This document shows, one piece after another, positions 42,601 through 53,276 of a DNA stretch of 64,000 nucleotides (positions are counted from its first letter, which is position 1; each line of letters opens with the position of its first letter). The notes under the pieces were generated by a model that was not told the DNA's origin, did no database searches, and worked only from the letters and a program-made list of their open reading frames with translations. The DNA comes from Mesostigma viride (Eukaryota > Streptophyta > Mesostigmatophyceae > Mesostigmatales > Mesostigmataceae): contig RPFO01000076.1 in NCBI GenBank assembly GCA_009746045.1, positions 4,883,275 through 4,947,274 of the forward strand, written 5' to 3'. Both the position numbers and the translations under genes were made by a program.

Positions 42601-43738
42601 CCTCTAAAGTCGCACCCGTGCCTGCTGAGGTGAACTTCTCGCGAAGCTCCACCTTGGGCAGCGATGGCACACGAGTGGATTCGCCATGCACGCCGTACGG
42701 CATGCGGTGGGGTCGCTGGACGTCGTCGCCCTCACCCCATGGTATGCTGGCTACCTCCCGATCGACTTGGCCCCAGCCGAAGTCTGACCGAGTGCCGCCA
42801 AGCCTGGGCCGCCCTGCGGTGCCACCCAACGGCGTTGCTGCCGCCGTCATGGGTGGCCGACCTGTGCTAAACAAGCCACCTGATGCTCCCCCCCTGGGGG
42901 CTGCACCATACCCGCCGCGCCACGATAACGTGCCTTGGTTGGGTGCCCGTAGGTTCCCCCCCAGCGTATAAGATGCGTCGGCAGTCGACCGGGTGCCTAC
43001 CCGACCGACGTTCGGCTGCAGCTCGTCATCCTGCGCCATTTCCCCGTCGCCCCGCCGTTGACCGCTTGGTCCGACGCGTGGCTGACTGGGCTCAACGTTG
43101 CGTAGTGGACCTGTCCCACTGCGCTCTTCGTCGAAGTGTCCGCGTTGGTCGCGCAGCGCCTCATGTCGCCGCGCTTCCTCGGCAGCGGCCTCCTCGTCGG
43201 CAGCCTGCCTGGCCTCGGCGTCGCGTTGGGCCGCAGCTTGGCAGGCGCGTGCAGCTTCCGTGGTTGCCTCCGCCTGCCGCCGTTGCTCAGCGCGCTCCGT
43301 AGCACGCCTCGCTTCAGCCGTAGATTCCGCGCGCTCCAAAGCAAGTCGCACAGTTTCTTCAACAAGCGTCGCCTGTTGCGATAACTGCGTCGCTTGCTGA
43401 GCTCGGAGTGCCGCCAGCTCTGCCGCTTGCTCTTGCAGCAGGCGCAGCACTTGGGTAAGAGCACCACCGTCCCCTGCCGAAGAAAGGGAAGGCGCTCCAT
43501 TACCTAACAAAGCGGTGTCCGCACTAGTGCCGAGACGACCGCTGGGCGGGTCAGTTGCTTGACCGCCCGTAGCTGCCGGCGCTGACCCACCACTGCCTGA
43601 TGCTGTGGGGTCAGTTCCTGACATGTTGATGGTGGTATCGACCCTGGAGAGCTCCTGCCCGTCGGTGTCGACGCCCGTGTTGGCACAGCCTGCGTGGCTT
43701 GCCAAAAACGCTGTGACCGACCTAGTGTGATATGACAT
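39572..43738 (-). CDS. Gypsy-1 Gag, retropepsin and N-terminal C5-DNA methyltransferase
   Basis: Likely starts at ATG 43,738 or ATG 43,624; the frame is also open slightly upstream. Gag has an Ala/Glu/Arg-rich coiled-coil-like region, a capsid part and a Gly-rich linker, then a CCHC knuckle CYLCDKDGHLSREC (about residues 673-686, numbered from 43,738). The retropepsin follows with LDSGAQPLV (catalytic Asp952) and ALLGVDVL. At about residues 1188-1388 lies the methyltransferase N-terminal part: motif I VVLELFAGIGGG (SAM binding), motif IV DLVIAGWECQGLSQAG with the catalytic Cys1285, motif VI AYLFENVV and motif VIII HRLRAYWTN. It would transfer methyl from S-adenosylmethionine to C5 of cytosine. 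The frame stops at 39,572; a shift of one base in a GGGG run near 39,580 would join it to the next frame. Confidence 0.92.
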   Translation of the reverse strand: MSYHTRSVTAFLASHAGCANTGVDTDGQELSRVDTTINMSGTDPTASGSGGSAPAATGGQATDPPSGRLGTSADTALLGNGAPSLSSAGDGGALTQVLRLLQEQAAELAALRAQQATQLSQQATLVEETVRLALERAESTAEARRATERAEQRRQAEATTEAARACQAAAQRDAEARQAADEEAAAEEARRHEALRDQRGHFDEERSGTGPLRNVEPSQPRVGPSGQRRGDGEMAQDDELQPNVGRVGTRSTADASYTLGGNLRAPNQGTLSWRGGYGAAPRGGASGGLFSTGRPPMTAAATPLGGTAGRPRLGGTRSDFGWGQVDREVASIPWGEGDDVQRPHRMPYGVHGESTRVPSLPKVELREKFTSAGTGATLEEAYELFRAHCNTYRYASGYPLRHEMVMDFIHLFFHDLTKKKVQVLVQHYRALVDRCHRTDIWFALTDMGTPDLDSIIFDVDPAEQLWQQLRLEYPVEHVKAIAEWNGAFTVAEGEDPAFSLDRLLAFAGKVPDYTQTKACRLWRSAVPLLAIDLPEPPGGEWTLVTLCAAFKRLLRKRAEGEKGISSELAEMRKKMAEMEKAIAVKGGQRLPGAGRGEYVGTQGGGNAGHGGSGGGGQGGSGGVSRGGGGSGYGGRGRGGGRGGGGRPPSSDGTQEAQGVQGALGAPTPSRGKCYLCDKDGHLSRECPSRCTKPHGADTKWHLMNKCPAAGIKTVHFAEMAGKTDSMEAQVAAIKHGEEATAPPNQFATVYREDPFWAPMPGDVEINAAEATKGKQARSPLSFQQAPMLPAGQLPASFSMPLAGVQSAFEHANPAGLEQRRRLAPVYPMPFIVDVPMFSARQVVDTFGQKGVEWLGSVVSEIQLFADGHDVRTLRNSESVTYGRQPVEAAVPVVQAGVVSTSSQQRTSAVPQVPTVVPYPNGEPSIAFQAVGACGDVWSDMVTCPLVGAVKLDSGAQPLVISTDLATMLNLTYENGGLVESPVSVSGWQGPASKPYAMTAVKVNVIFNPLRASSMTTVSAYALVVNKCGYSALLGVDVLARAMVQVDYRAEEASYIPDWDGAGLKRASVPVSCFSSSAGAARLNPSAAAGVVEVSMVEVRAAGSSAWDKHRTVLPQPTASIAKMRTQWSLDAVTSTRQLAMRKRVTEAVITIPQMASHGLTLVQPGVSEAQGNFSAAILPQAPDFAKGAVVLELFAGIGGGIAGFLAAGGVCRKLIAVEPSHKARQVYFSHCGVLSREYPAQFPPSAWRDPFGECPQDIRAIGEVQVQQLLRRHHAIDLVIAGWECQGLSQAGQGRGLADPRSALFWELLRVVGLLQSRQPHPPAYLFENVVAGDSPHQAVREDWATIVALLGEPIVCDNAGLGGLTHRLRAYWTNVACATGVQAVLGP

Positions 43739-43899
43739 AAACTGCCACAACCACTACCAAGTAGCAACGGTCTAATCTGAAAGACTTAATGGTTGATCAG
43801 GCCACTATGTGTGCTAGTCTTCCCCAGAAAACTGCACACCGTCTCTCTTTGCTGAAATGAAAATGTTCCTTTGCAGATGGAGCTAGTCTCTTCGAGTAA

Positions 43900-45151
43900 T
43901 GAAAAGAGGGCTCTCAGCCGAGGACAAGGAACTGTCCCTCGTGCCTGATGACCACCTTCTTGATCCCCTTGTGTACCGTCGCGTGCCGCGTTTGAATATC
44001 CTTGCTGGGGCGTTAGCTAGACGCTCCAACTACTCTAATTGCGACAATATGATGGTGCAAGAGGGTGCTTTTGCCTCCCCTGCTATAGAACAATGCTTTC
44101 ACAACACACACTTTGCACAGTCTGATGATGAAGCCGCACATGCGGAATTTATTGAGAAAGTTAATACAATTACAACACGTTGATAGTCTCAATATCGATG
44201 CACTCCATGCTCACGAGCCCGCAGTTAGGCAGCGCTCCATGACATGCTACCGGCCTTGCTCCCAAGGAAAGGGAGAAACACGAAGGCCACTAACGAGAGA
44301 CTCGAAGAGACTACACGCTGCGTGAGAGTCCTCTTCGACTATGAACCAAACCATTCGTCATGCCACACGCATGACACACGCCACACTTGTCAGTCCAGCC
44401 AGCAATGCCAAAACTATCTTGCTGCCTGAACCATGCAAATAGAAACCGCATTCCAGTTGCCGTCCTGGCTTTCTACCACACATGCCAACAAAAGCAGGAA
44501 GGCATCCCGACAAATCTAAATTGCTACCCTGTTGCCGATCTCATCTCCTAGAGGCTCCGGCATTTCTGTTCCTGGGAATGTCCGGCATTGAGTCACATCC
44601 ACCAAGGTCGAAGCATAATATCCTTCAGACAATCTGCACGCTCACACCTTGCGTGTGAGTGGCCCAGCAAACATTGCGTCTAATCGTTCCTTTCTAGAAG
44701 AAATCCCTTTGTAGGGCTGCCAGCGATTTCGCATTCATTCCAGCGATCTGGCTCTGCACCGCAAATTGTCCTTTTCCATTTTCTGTCCAGTCCTCATATA
44801 AACGTTGACCCGCTATTCTACACCACAAAGACACCTGGCCTGTCAATAGCCTCGGCGCTGTTGAAGTCCAGCAGTCCAGCTTCAGCTCCAGCTGTCCACT
44901 AACACGCATATGATCCTCTCGACGCTGCGCACTTGTGCTGCCGTCCGCTCAAGTCAGTGCTGCGCGCCCAGCTGTGCCTGGCCCGGCGCGCGTGCACGTA
45001 CACTTTCGTCCGCTCTTATGCTGCAAGTGCTAGTGTCCCCCCCCGGTCACTAGCCTTTGTCGAAAATGCGTAGAAAACAAATTTCTTGCGCACGTCACCG
45101 GTCTTGTGCATAGTGGGCGCCGCCCGGATGACATAGCTCGCGTCCGTGACA
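43900..45151 (-). repeat. Gypsy-1 5' LTR (right)
   Basis: 1252 bp, near identical to 34,177-35,423. A segment of about 160 bases (43,739-43,899) between it and the gag start would contain the primer-binding site; no standard initiator-Met tRNA match was seen. Confidence 0.88.
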
Positions 45152-45155
45152 AAGG

Positions 45156-45611
45156 TACAGGACTCGTTCCTGGGATCTGGTACCTCTGCACACCCAACTC
45201 ACGTGGGTCAAACGTAGTAGGGAGGATCAGCAGGTCCCCAGCAATGGGCTCCTTGGTATCAGGACCCTCTGCTTCTTGACCCCTCACAGCCCTTACAGCC
45301 ACACTAAGACCCTGGGAGTAGCGATATCTCTGCAAGGGAAGGCGGCCCTTCCCCTCTAATGCTAGCTCCTCAGAGGATATCCTCACCCCTGGCAAGCACA
45401 AGAAGTTCTGACCTAGAATGGCAGGCCCCTGATACCCTTCAACCACACTGAACGTGGTGGGCACCCCCAGGATAGGCACACTCACTTCTCCCAAGATCTT
45501 CATGGACACATTCCCAGAGAAATCAGACACAGCTAGGCAGCTAGGGGATGACCACTGCAAGCCTGCAGCATCCTCTACCCTTAGAATGGACACCTGTGAG
45601 TTGGTATCCAC
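45156..45611 (-). pseudogene. Copia-2 retropepsin-like domain
   Basis: Homologue of the Copia-1 domain: MDTNSQVSIL as active loop and AILGQNFLCL as second conserved block. It is followed by a linker ending where Gypsy-1 inserted. Upstream (higher coordinates) it is cut off by the composite element at 45,631-46,408; the coding sequence resumes at 46,414. The Asp-Thr-Asn loop is conserved with Copia-1, so the change from the usual Gly predates their split. Confidence 0.7.
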
Positions 45612-45630
45612 CTCTAGTGCTGGTGCCCCA

Positions 45631-46408
45631 TGTCAGAAATTTTCATTTGATTCCTTCAATGGTCGTCAAGACTGATTGAGACAATTGATAGACAGTTTAT
45701 TCATTGCATATTTAGGTTACGGACTGCCACCGTTTCACCGCCAAAGCCATGGTGCGGTTCCCCGGTGGGGACCATAGCATCCATAGCCACACTGAGCTCG
45801 GACTGCAAGGTAAGTGCAACGTAGGTGCGTCACTTCCTTATCAAGGCACATGAATATTGATCAGCTCATTGAGCCCAATCCATCTAGCTCATCATAGCTA
45901 TCAAATTCCCAGTCCATATGGAATAAATCCAACAAGAAATAAATCAGGCTGGGATATATTGTGGCCAGGTGGATATTATATCCCTAACACCCCCCTTAGC
46001 CACATGGGCACAATGCAAAAGATGTCTGGGTAGGTGGAATCTCAACACCCCCCTTGCACAATGCCTAAAGTGAAGACACAAGTGAGGTAGGGCAAACACT
46101 GAGTCTCTCCCCCCTCAATTCAGGCAAGGGCCTAAAAGCTAGGTAGGGCAGCCAGGTACTAAACATACTCTGACACCCCCCTTACATGGCTAGCCCGTCA
46201 AACCCTACGTTGCACCCTACGTTGCACTTACCTTGCAGTCCGAGCCCAGTGTGGCTATGGATGCTATGGTCCCCACCGGGGAACCGCACCATGGCTTTGG
46301 TGGTGAAACGGTGGCAGTCCGTAACCTAAATATGCAATGAATAAACTGTCTATCAATTGTCTCAATCAGTCTTGACGACCAAGGAATTAAAATAAAAAAT
46401 TTCTGACA
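45631..46408. mobile_element. Inverted-LTR composite element inside Copia-2
   Basis: 778 bp with inverted arms of about 195 bp (45,631-45,825 and 46,216-46,408), each beginning TGTCAGAAATTTT, and a 5-bp target duplication CCCCA (45,626-45,630 and 46,409-46,413). The arms equal the first 200 or so bases of the solo LTR at 49,013. The middle (45,845-46,055) matches 61,403-61,613, which spans the LTR/polypurine junction of Copia-3. It is therefore a mosaic of LTR pieces integrated as one unit. Confidence 0.8.
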
Positions 46409-46413
46409 CCCCA

Positions 46414-47820
46414 CATGACCCCCATCCCGTGAGCTTAGATACCTTGGGATCACGCTTGCTGTTCTGCAGAGCTCGAATGATGTCCGCCATCAGCAGCCCC
46501 CTGGACTGTGGTGCAGCCCTGGCCACCTGTGGCCTTGTGACAGACGTCTCAGCAGACTCCTGCTCACCCTCATCCATCCAGGACAGACCATAATCCAAGC
46601 ATGGCGGGTTAGCATCTACTGCCTGGCTCTCATCCTGCTCATCTCCCTCCAAGGGAGGATCAGGGCCGTCTTCAGGCCAGATTGCAGTTGGCCTTCTCTC
46701 CTTGACGTGAGCCCAGGATAGCCTGTAGACGTGCTTGGGATTACTCTCCAAAGCCACCAGACAATTAAGAATGGTTAGCCTCTTCCACATGGGTTACCAG
46801 CCCATCTTGCCACTTGCCACGCTTGCCTGGTAATGACGGTTCCTTCGACATCCTGACCCTCAGTCCCACCTGGGGCCTCAGCATTTTCCAACCCTTGTCC
46901 TTACGCCTCAATCTGGAGAACACCCTGTCTGCCTTCTTCAGGCAGGCTGCCACCACGTCCTGTGATAGCATACCAAACTGCAATGCCAGGGGAGAGACTG
47001 CCACACCATCATAGTAATAGGTTACCCTGTGGTTAAGCTGCTCCTCAATCCCCTTACACCAAGCTGCTCGCTCTAGAGCTGATGCCACAACAGGCACACT
47101 CCTAGCTGCTAGCACCACTGTTTTTACTTCACGTATAGATCTCTCTACAGCTCCCTGCTGCCCATGGCATTCCCTAGGGGCCACTACCAACTTGCAAGGA
47201 AGCTGGTCAGCCAGCTTGATCAAGCAGTCAAACTGCAAGTCAGCTTGCACCTTGGTGTACACCCCAAAGCCTAGCAACAAAAACTGGAGACCCATCAACA
47301 GCTGATGCTCCTGCATTCCAGGAAGAATGGTCAGCAACCTATATCTGCTAAACCTATCCACCCCCACCAACAGATACATGCCCCTGATGTGTTGGATGTC
47401 CACCTGGATATCCCCCCGCTCTCTAGCAGGTTCTCTGGCATGGGACTGTGGGAGGCGAACAGCATTCTCCTGACAGACACAATTCTGAGCAGCTGCACTG
47501 CAGGCCTCAAGCAAAGGCTCCTTGACAATCTTCCAAGCAAACATCTCTGCCTGCTTAGAGTGGCCAAAGATATGGTGTAGAGTGTTCCCAGCCTGAGCAA
47601 AGCTCAACCCCCTGTCAGCTTGGCTGCACAGAGAGGAACGTGACAAAGACTGTGTGCTTGGGATAGCACGACCCACCTGCTGTTCTCTTGCTCCAGGGAC
47701 CTCCTCCAAGGTAGCTCGGCTCCCAGAGCCAGCCTCGGTTCCCACAGAAGCTGCAGGTCCTTCCAGTCTGGCGGCTTGACTTCCAGAGCCGACCCCAACA
47801 ACTGGAGTCTGACCCTGCAC
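46414..47820 (-). pseudogene. Copia-2 integrase
   Basis: Core frame 47,820-46,765, then 46,790-46,414 after a one-base shift. Zinc-binding part HHIFGHSK and CVCQ; catalytic Asp in VDIQHIRGMY, Asp in VQADLQFD, Glu in GAVERSIREVK. The C-terminal part has YRLSWAHVKERRP and an acidic tail leading to the protease. An N-terminal piece with SNGGVPLVQQQG lies in another frame (to about 47,930). The match to Copia-1 integrase is strong throughout. Confidence 0.82.
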
Positions 47821-47995
47821 CAGCCACAGGCACAGGGAATTTCACTGCTGCAGCAGCGTTATTGCAATCATTGAGTGGAAGCACCTCATCATTCCCAACC
47901 CCTTGCTGCTGCACAAGAGGGACACCCCCATTACTATGTACAGCTGTTCGTCCCACTAGGGGTGATTGACTATTTACAGGGGACAACACATCAAG

Positions 47996-50037
47996 TCATG
48001 GCTTACCCACCTGGCCAGAGCCTGCTCCAGCAGACTTGGCCTGGTCTGGGCAGTCACGTCGCCAATGACCCGTCCTGCCACATCCAAAGCACTTATCATC
48101 CTTCCCAGCAGCAGCCTTCTTCAGGCCACCCTGGTTCTGGCTGCTCTGACTGGCCTGGGTGCCCTGGCCCTGGCTCTTGCCTTGCCCTTGGCCACCCTTA
48201 TTCTGCTGACCACCCTGGTGACCTCCAGCCTGCTGCTGACCCTTGCCTTTGGATCTCTGCTGCTGGCCCTTGCCACCCTGGTTACCATTCTGCCTGCGCC
48301 TGTTAGCCCTCTGACGCCTACTAGGCCTGGGATCTGCCTGAGCACCCTGCCCAGGGGCATCACCATGGACCTGATGAGCGGAGGCTGAAGGGGCACCAGT
48401 CACCTGGACTGCCTTGCAAGCAGCATTGTCAGATGGACGGATGTTAAAAATAACCCTTTGTAAGGCTGTCCACGTCCCATCTGTCTGATCAGCAAACATC
48501 CTAGCTGCATTTCTCCCATCCACACTCAGCCCCATGCGATCCAGGAAGTAATCTGCCACTGCTCTGTCAGTCAGATTGAAGCCATGCTTGGCCCCCTTCT
48601 CCCTGATGCGTGTGAGCCGCTGCAGCTCCTCAGCTACCGTGCCCTTGATCTCAAAGGTATCATAGCTGAGCTTATAGTGATTAGTGAGGTTGAGTACCTT
48701 ATCAGAGAACTCCTGACGTAGGCCCTCTAGGAACTGAGACCAAGTCAGCTTGTCCTTGACAGCTTGCCTAGCCTTGTCCCTCACACGCTCAAGTGCTGGA
48801 ATCCCTATTAGTCGTGGATGTGTGGAATACCTGCACAAGGTTGACAGTGGGATCTACAGAGCAAGAAACTAGCTCCATATCCTCCAACCACTTGTCTAGC
48901 TCTTCCTGTCCCACAGGAGGCTTGAGAGGCTTCTGGCCATTCATCACAGCCACAGCACTCATGTGAGGTCTAGTCCCAGGCAAAGCACGAGGGTCACTGC
49001 CAATGACAGCAGTGTCAGAAATTTTCATATAATTCCTTGGTCGTCAAGACTGATTGAGACAATTGATAATCAGTTTATTCATTGCATATTTAGGTTACGG
49101 ACTGCCACCGTTTCACCGCCAAAGCCATGGTGCGGTTCCCGGGTGGGGACCATAGCATCCATAGCCACACTGGGCTCGGACTGCAAGGTAAGTGCAACGT
49201 AGGTGCGTCACTTCCTTATCAAGGCACATTGGGGCAGCGGTGCACGTTCTAGAATATTCTGCACAAGTTGCCAGCTGTCAATTATACAATTGACGATTAG
49301 GAGAACGCCAGATGTCAAGCAACTAACACGGCATACAATGCATCTAGAACTGGATTCAGTCATACGAAATATCCAACACGGAATATTCGGCCGAGGATAG
49401 TACACCGTCGGCACCTAAGGTACGCAAAGTATTGTGCCGGAATTACAACTTCGGCACTACATAACTTTTGCTATACTGCACTATATTCAGTGCTATAAGC
49501 TGTGCCGGAAAGCTCACGGCGGGCCCTACCAAGCCTATTTAATTATCGGCCAGAAAGACGGCAGGCGGGTGCGATTGTTAGGGACGCAACCCTAATACCT
49601 CCGTTTACAACATGATGGCCAGACACTACAAATGTAAACAGGCAGACGGCAGTTGGGCACACAGGGTGAAATTCACCTCTGACAAGCAGCTCCTACTGTA
49701 CTGGTGCTAATGGCGCAGGAACACTAGCTGCAGGTGGAGTGACACCAGCATCAGGCACACGTGGTCTCTTACCCGGGCCTTGACGTTCAGCATCCTCCTG
49801 GCCCTCCCCCGTCAGCACCACGCCGTCGGTTGGCCACCCCGCACGCTCCTCCCCTTGTGCCACCTCTTTCCTCTTCCGGATGGATGCCCTCCTGCCATTG
49901 GCGCCCTCTGCCGTTGGGATTGCCTGTCCCTCTGGCGCGACGCTGGCTGGGCCTCTCGTATCCGCCCTTGCCTCACCACCGCCATCACCCGCCCCCGCCC
50001 CGCTCCCGCTGCCGCTCCCGCGCGTGTTACGAAGCAT
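47996..50037 (-). pseudogene. Copia-2 gag, interrupted by a solo LTR
   Basis: The N-terminal charged arm (50,037-49,693) is separated from the capsid and nucleocapsid part (49,007-47,996) by the solo LTR at 49,013-49,684. The capsid shows LDKWLEDMEL and DRMGLSVDGRN as in Copia-1. A Gln/Gly/Lys-rich linker follows, then the zinc knuckle CFGCGRTGHWRRDC with all four ligands. A frameshift separates the part before about 48,790 from the rest. Confidence 0.82.
49013..49684 (+). mobile_element. Solo LTR in Copia-2 gag
   Basis: 672 bp, from TGTCAGA to TCTGACA, with a 5-bp target duplication AGCAG (49,008-49,012 and 49,685-49,689). No internal coding region. Orientation is assigned by the TG end sharing 200 bases with the left arm of the composite at 45,631. 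The inverted 7-bp ends and TG/CA termini are typical of LTRs. Confidence 0.82.
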
Positions 50038-50091
50038 TATAAAATACTACAGACAACACACGCAGATATGGCTGCTGGAACCTACTCAGGC

Positions 50092-51238
50092 TCACGCACT
50101 TACTCCAGACGAGGCCGCCTCCTGGCTTGCACTCGCCTGCCCCTCCTCACGGTCTGGACGCTGCTCAACACCCTCAGCAACCGGTGTGGCTGCTGCTGCC
50201 GCTGCGACAATCTGGAGGTCTGGGTTAAACTCTCCCAGCACGCAGGTCACAGGTCGCCCGTCTTCCTTGCGTTCGACTGGGTGTTGTTCCTCACCTGGGT
50301 TGCGATGCCAAGCAAGATCGCGTACCCACCGCCGCTTACCGCCTCCGACAAGCTCGTTTTGCTCGCCTCGGCCGTAACGGTCGTACTCGTGAGTCACCTC
50401 ACGAGGGATGTGCAGATCTGCCCTCTGCCTCTCCTCGTAGGTTTCTGTAGTGCCGTCGCCCTCGTTTATCTGCTGCATGGGCCGAGCGCTTGACGGAGCC
50501 CTCTGGCTTGTCTGTCCACTCAAAATGGACGTCCTCAGGCGTCTTCTCGACACCCGTGACAATCTCCACCTCCGGACCCCACGCAGCGGTGGTTTCCGGC
50601 CTTGGTGTATCAAGCCTGGAGTACACTCCCAAAGGCTGCGTGGTAATAAAGAACCTGTCCGCGTACCCTCTCGACTCTTGCAAAAGGATGGAAACAAGAT
50701 TCTCAATGGTCTTAGCAAATACCTCCGCCGTGCTCCAAGGATTCACCGCCTCGCGAGCTCGGGCGTTCCGGATTATGTCGGCGTCTGGTACCCCCTCTCC
50801 TAGCACTGCTGTCGCCACCCAGCGGTGGTTGAACAGTCTGGTGCTGCCGAGCGCTGTCGCCACGATCTGGCTAAGCGCCTCCCTGGCTAGGTCGAGACCG
50901 GCTAGCGTGATGTGGGCGCCCTGGTAGGCGACCTCCACACGATTAGCAGTTTCAGCTAGCGCGTCACGAATGCGCACCAACTCCTCCACCGCCACTCGCC
51001 CTGTCTCACCCGGAGAAATCATGACGCGAGCCCGCTGTATAATCGGGTCCGCCGCCGCTGGCCTGCTGCCTCCCCCACTCACCGCCACCCACCCCTCTTC
51101 TGCCAAGTGCCTCGCTACGTAGGCCGCTTGCACGAATGTTGGAGCGTTTGCTTGGTTACGGTAGGGGAAAAACGCTTGCGCGTCTCTCTGCTCGTTCGCC
51201 TCACCAGCACCGTGGCTGCTTGACGATGAACCAGACAT
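50092..51238 (-). pseudogene. Copia-2 extra ORF upstream of gag (ORF-A)
   Basis: Counterpart of the Copia-1 ORF-A, with ATG at 51,238. One frameshift (about 50,420-50,700) separates the first 270 or so codons from the C-terminal part (50,718-50,092), fewer than in Copia-1. Recognisable blocks: QAFFPYRNQA, VARHLAEEGWVAV, ISPGETGRVAVEEL, VAYQGAHITLAGLDLARE, LGEGVPDADIIR and YADRFFITTQP. No known domain. The C-terminal part is acidic with Ala/Glu repeats. It lies immediately inside the 5' LTR, so it is the first gene of the element. Confidence 0.62.
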
Positions 51239-51263
51239 GAAAGCGCTTGGAAGCAATAGTACT

Positions 51264-51963
51264 ATTTGCGCAGCAACTCGTCAGCAGAGCTTGTGAGCTC
51301 CTGGTCCTTGCCGGCTGGAATGACCCTAGGCTGCTGGCTAGCAACCTTTATCCTCACACAAGGCCTACGACCCTCGATACTATCACACACGAACCTTGGT
51401 CGTCACGACGAGTGGCGAGCCTAAGGCTCGCCACTCGTCGTGACGACCAAGGTTCGTGTGTGAAGACGCTCCTTGCCTCGTTGAGCCTCGAGCTATATGC
51501 AACCTCGTTCCATCCTTGTTCCTCAGTCATGAGCAACGCTGGGCAACGCTACATTGCCAGAGCCTCGTATCGCTGCCCTGCATCCTTGTTGCAGGCAGCA
51601 TACAGGAAATCTCTGGCTATCCTGTGTCTAGGACAGCACAGGACCTGCCACAGACCTGCATGGACTTACATCCTTGCAGACCTGCTGGCTGGCTACTGGC
51701 TTCTACTAGCCACAGGACCGTTGAGCCCTCAGTACATTGTGTCCCAGTCACGTGAGAGTCCAGGCTAAGCCTGTGCAGGCACGGCCTGCCACGTGTCCTG
51801 TCCACTATGCCCTGAGAGCGCACCGCCCTCGCCCGCCGGTCGGCAGTACTTCGGGACCTGATATCTTTCTAGTCCCTTGTCTGTTCTAGGCGGTTGACAC
51901 GGCGTTGGAAAGGTCTCCTCAACCTGCATCCATCTAGCACATTGGTGCCCCAATATGCTAACT
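51264..51963 (-). repeat. Copia-2 5' LTR (right)
   Basis: 700 bp. It contains an extra segment at about 51,380-51,424 that is an inverted copy of the adjoining 37 bases. Confidence 0.88.
51384..51462. repeat. Inverted duplication within the Copia-2 right LTR
   Basis: Perfect 37-bp arms (51,384-51,420 and 51,426-51,462) with a 5-base loop CTAAG. Only the right arm exists in the left LTR, so the left arm was added after or during replication, as in template switching. Confidence 0.9.
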
Positions 51964-52682
51964 CCATCATTGATGGAATTTGCCCTTTTGTGTTTGTCAA
52001 GCTCCCCCTTGATGGCAAAGGCATGCCTTTCACCCAAGCTCTTGACGCAAACGGCAAGCCCTACGCGATGCCGCCTGGGCCAGCTAGGGATGCCACCTTG
52101 GCAGTTGGTGAACGTCTCTTGGCCACGCTTGATGTGCAGCAGTTCTCCAAGTATCCGGCTGCGTTCTGCCGTGTGGGCAATAATTCAGCCCCTTTTCCTT
52201 TCGATGAGGCACCGGGATGGCAGTCTTCTCGCCCTGCAAAGGTGCCCAAGCTGGCATCACCCGTGCCAGCATCTCCAGCTGCCAGGCGTGCATCACTCAC
52301 GCCAGGAAAGCCGGCTGCCCACAGGCGTGCATCCCTCGTGCCAGAATCGCCTGCCAAGCGTGCTTCACTCACACCGGAACTGCCAACTGCCAAGCATGCC
52401 CGCAAGGATAGAAAAGCATTCGTGGATCTTACGAACACAGAGACGCAATCCAAGCCTACAAAAAAGCCTAAATCAGAAGACTCACTTGGTGGCATGGGCG
52501 ACGACATCATGGGCAAGGGCAAGGGTAGCGAGGGCAAGGGCAAGGGTAGCGAGGGCAAGGGCATGGGCTGCACTGGCACGCAGGATGCAAACATGGGCAT
52601 GTTTGGCATGCAGGGCATGAATAGCATGGGCGCAGATGGCACGAGTATGGTTGGCATGGGTATGAATGGCACGGGAATAGGT

Positions 52683-53193
<511 letters not shown>

Positions 53194-53276
53194 CAGGCAT
53201 GCAGCCGCCAACGGGGACGAAGGGACAAAATAGGCAAGGCACGAGCTATGCCAGCAATCCGGACCTTGTATCGTAA

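Larger units (their letters stand above)
34031..45151 (-). mobile_element. Gypsy-1: LTR retrotransposon carrying a DNA methyltransferase and a PHD finger
   Basis: An 11.1-kb element on the minus strand inserted in Copia-2 pol, with a 4-bp target duplication AAGG (34,027-34,030 and 45,152-45,155) and TG/CA ends. LTR-like direct repeats of about 1250 bp lie at 34,177-35,423 and 43,900-45,151 and differ at about seven sites, so it is young. Coding order on the minus strand: Gag, zinc knuckle, retropepsin, C5-DNA methyltransferase, membrane segment, RT, RNase H, integrase, PHD finger. Only one frameshift interrupts the polyprotein. The low-coordinate end is unusual: a 140-bp segment occurs both outside (34,031-34,171) and inside (35,426-35,565) the left LTR-like repeat. 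Confidence 0.92.
23738..51963 (-). mobile_element. Copia-2: LTR retrotransposon on the minus strand with five nested insertions
   Basis: LTRs at 23,738-24,394 and 51,264-51,963 and a target duplication CCATCA (23,732-23,737 and 51,964-51,969). Reading on the minus strand: LTR, ORF-A, gag, integrase, retropepsin, RT, RNase H, non-coding 3' region, LTR, the same order as Copia-1. Removing inserts at 25,386-27,156, 27,163-32,532, 34,031-45,151, 45,631-46,408 and 49,013-49,684 leaves about 8.5 kb. LTR-to-LTR differences are a handful of substitutions plus one inverted duplication in the right LTR. Copia-2 diverges clearly from Copia-1 in sequence, so they are separate lineages of one family. Confidence 0.9.

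Noticed and set aside
45030-45151. C-terminal part of the frame that holds the Copia-2 protease
   Set aside because: After 45,152 the frame reads Gypsy-1 LTR; it is a chance fusion at the insertion junction. The same applies to the start of the frame at 34,138-34,027.
51894-51969. Start of the Met-Gly gene inside the Copia-2 LTR
   Set aside because: The open frame extends into the LTR by chance; the real upstream codons lie at 23,554-23,737.
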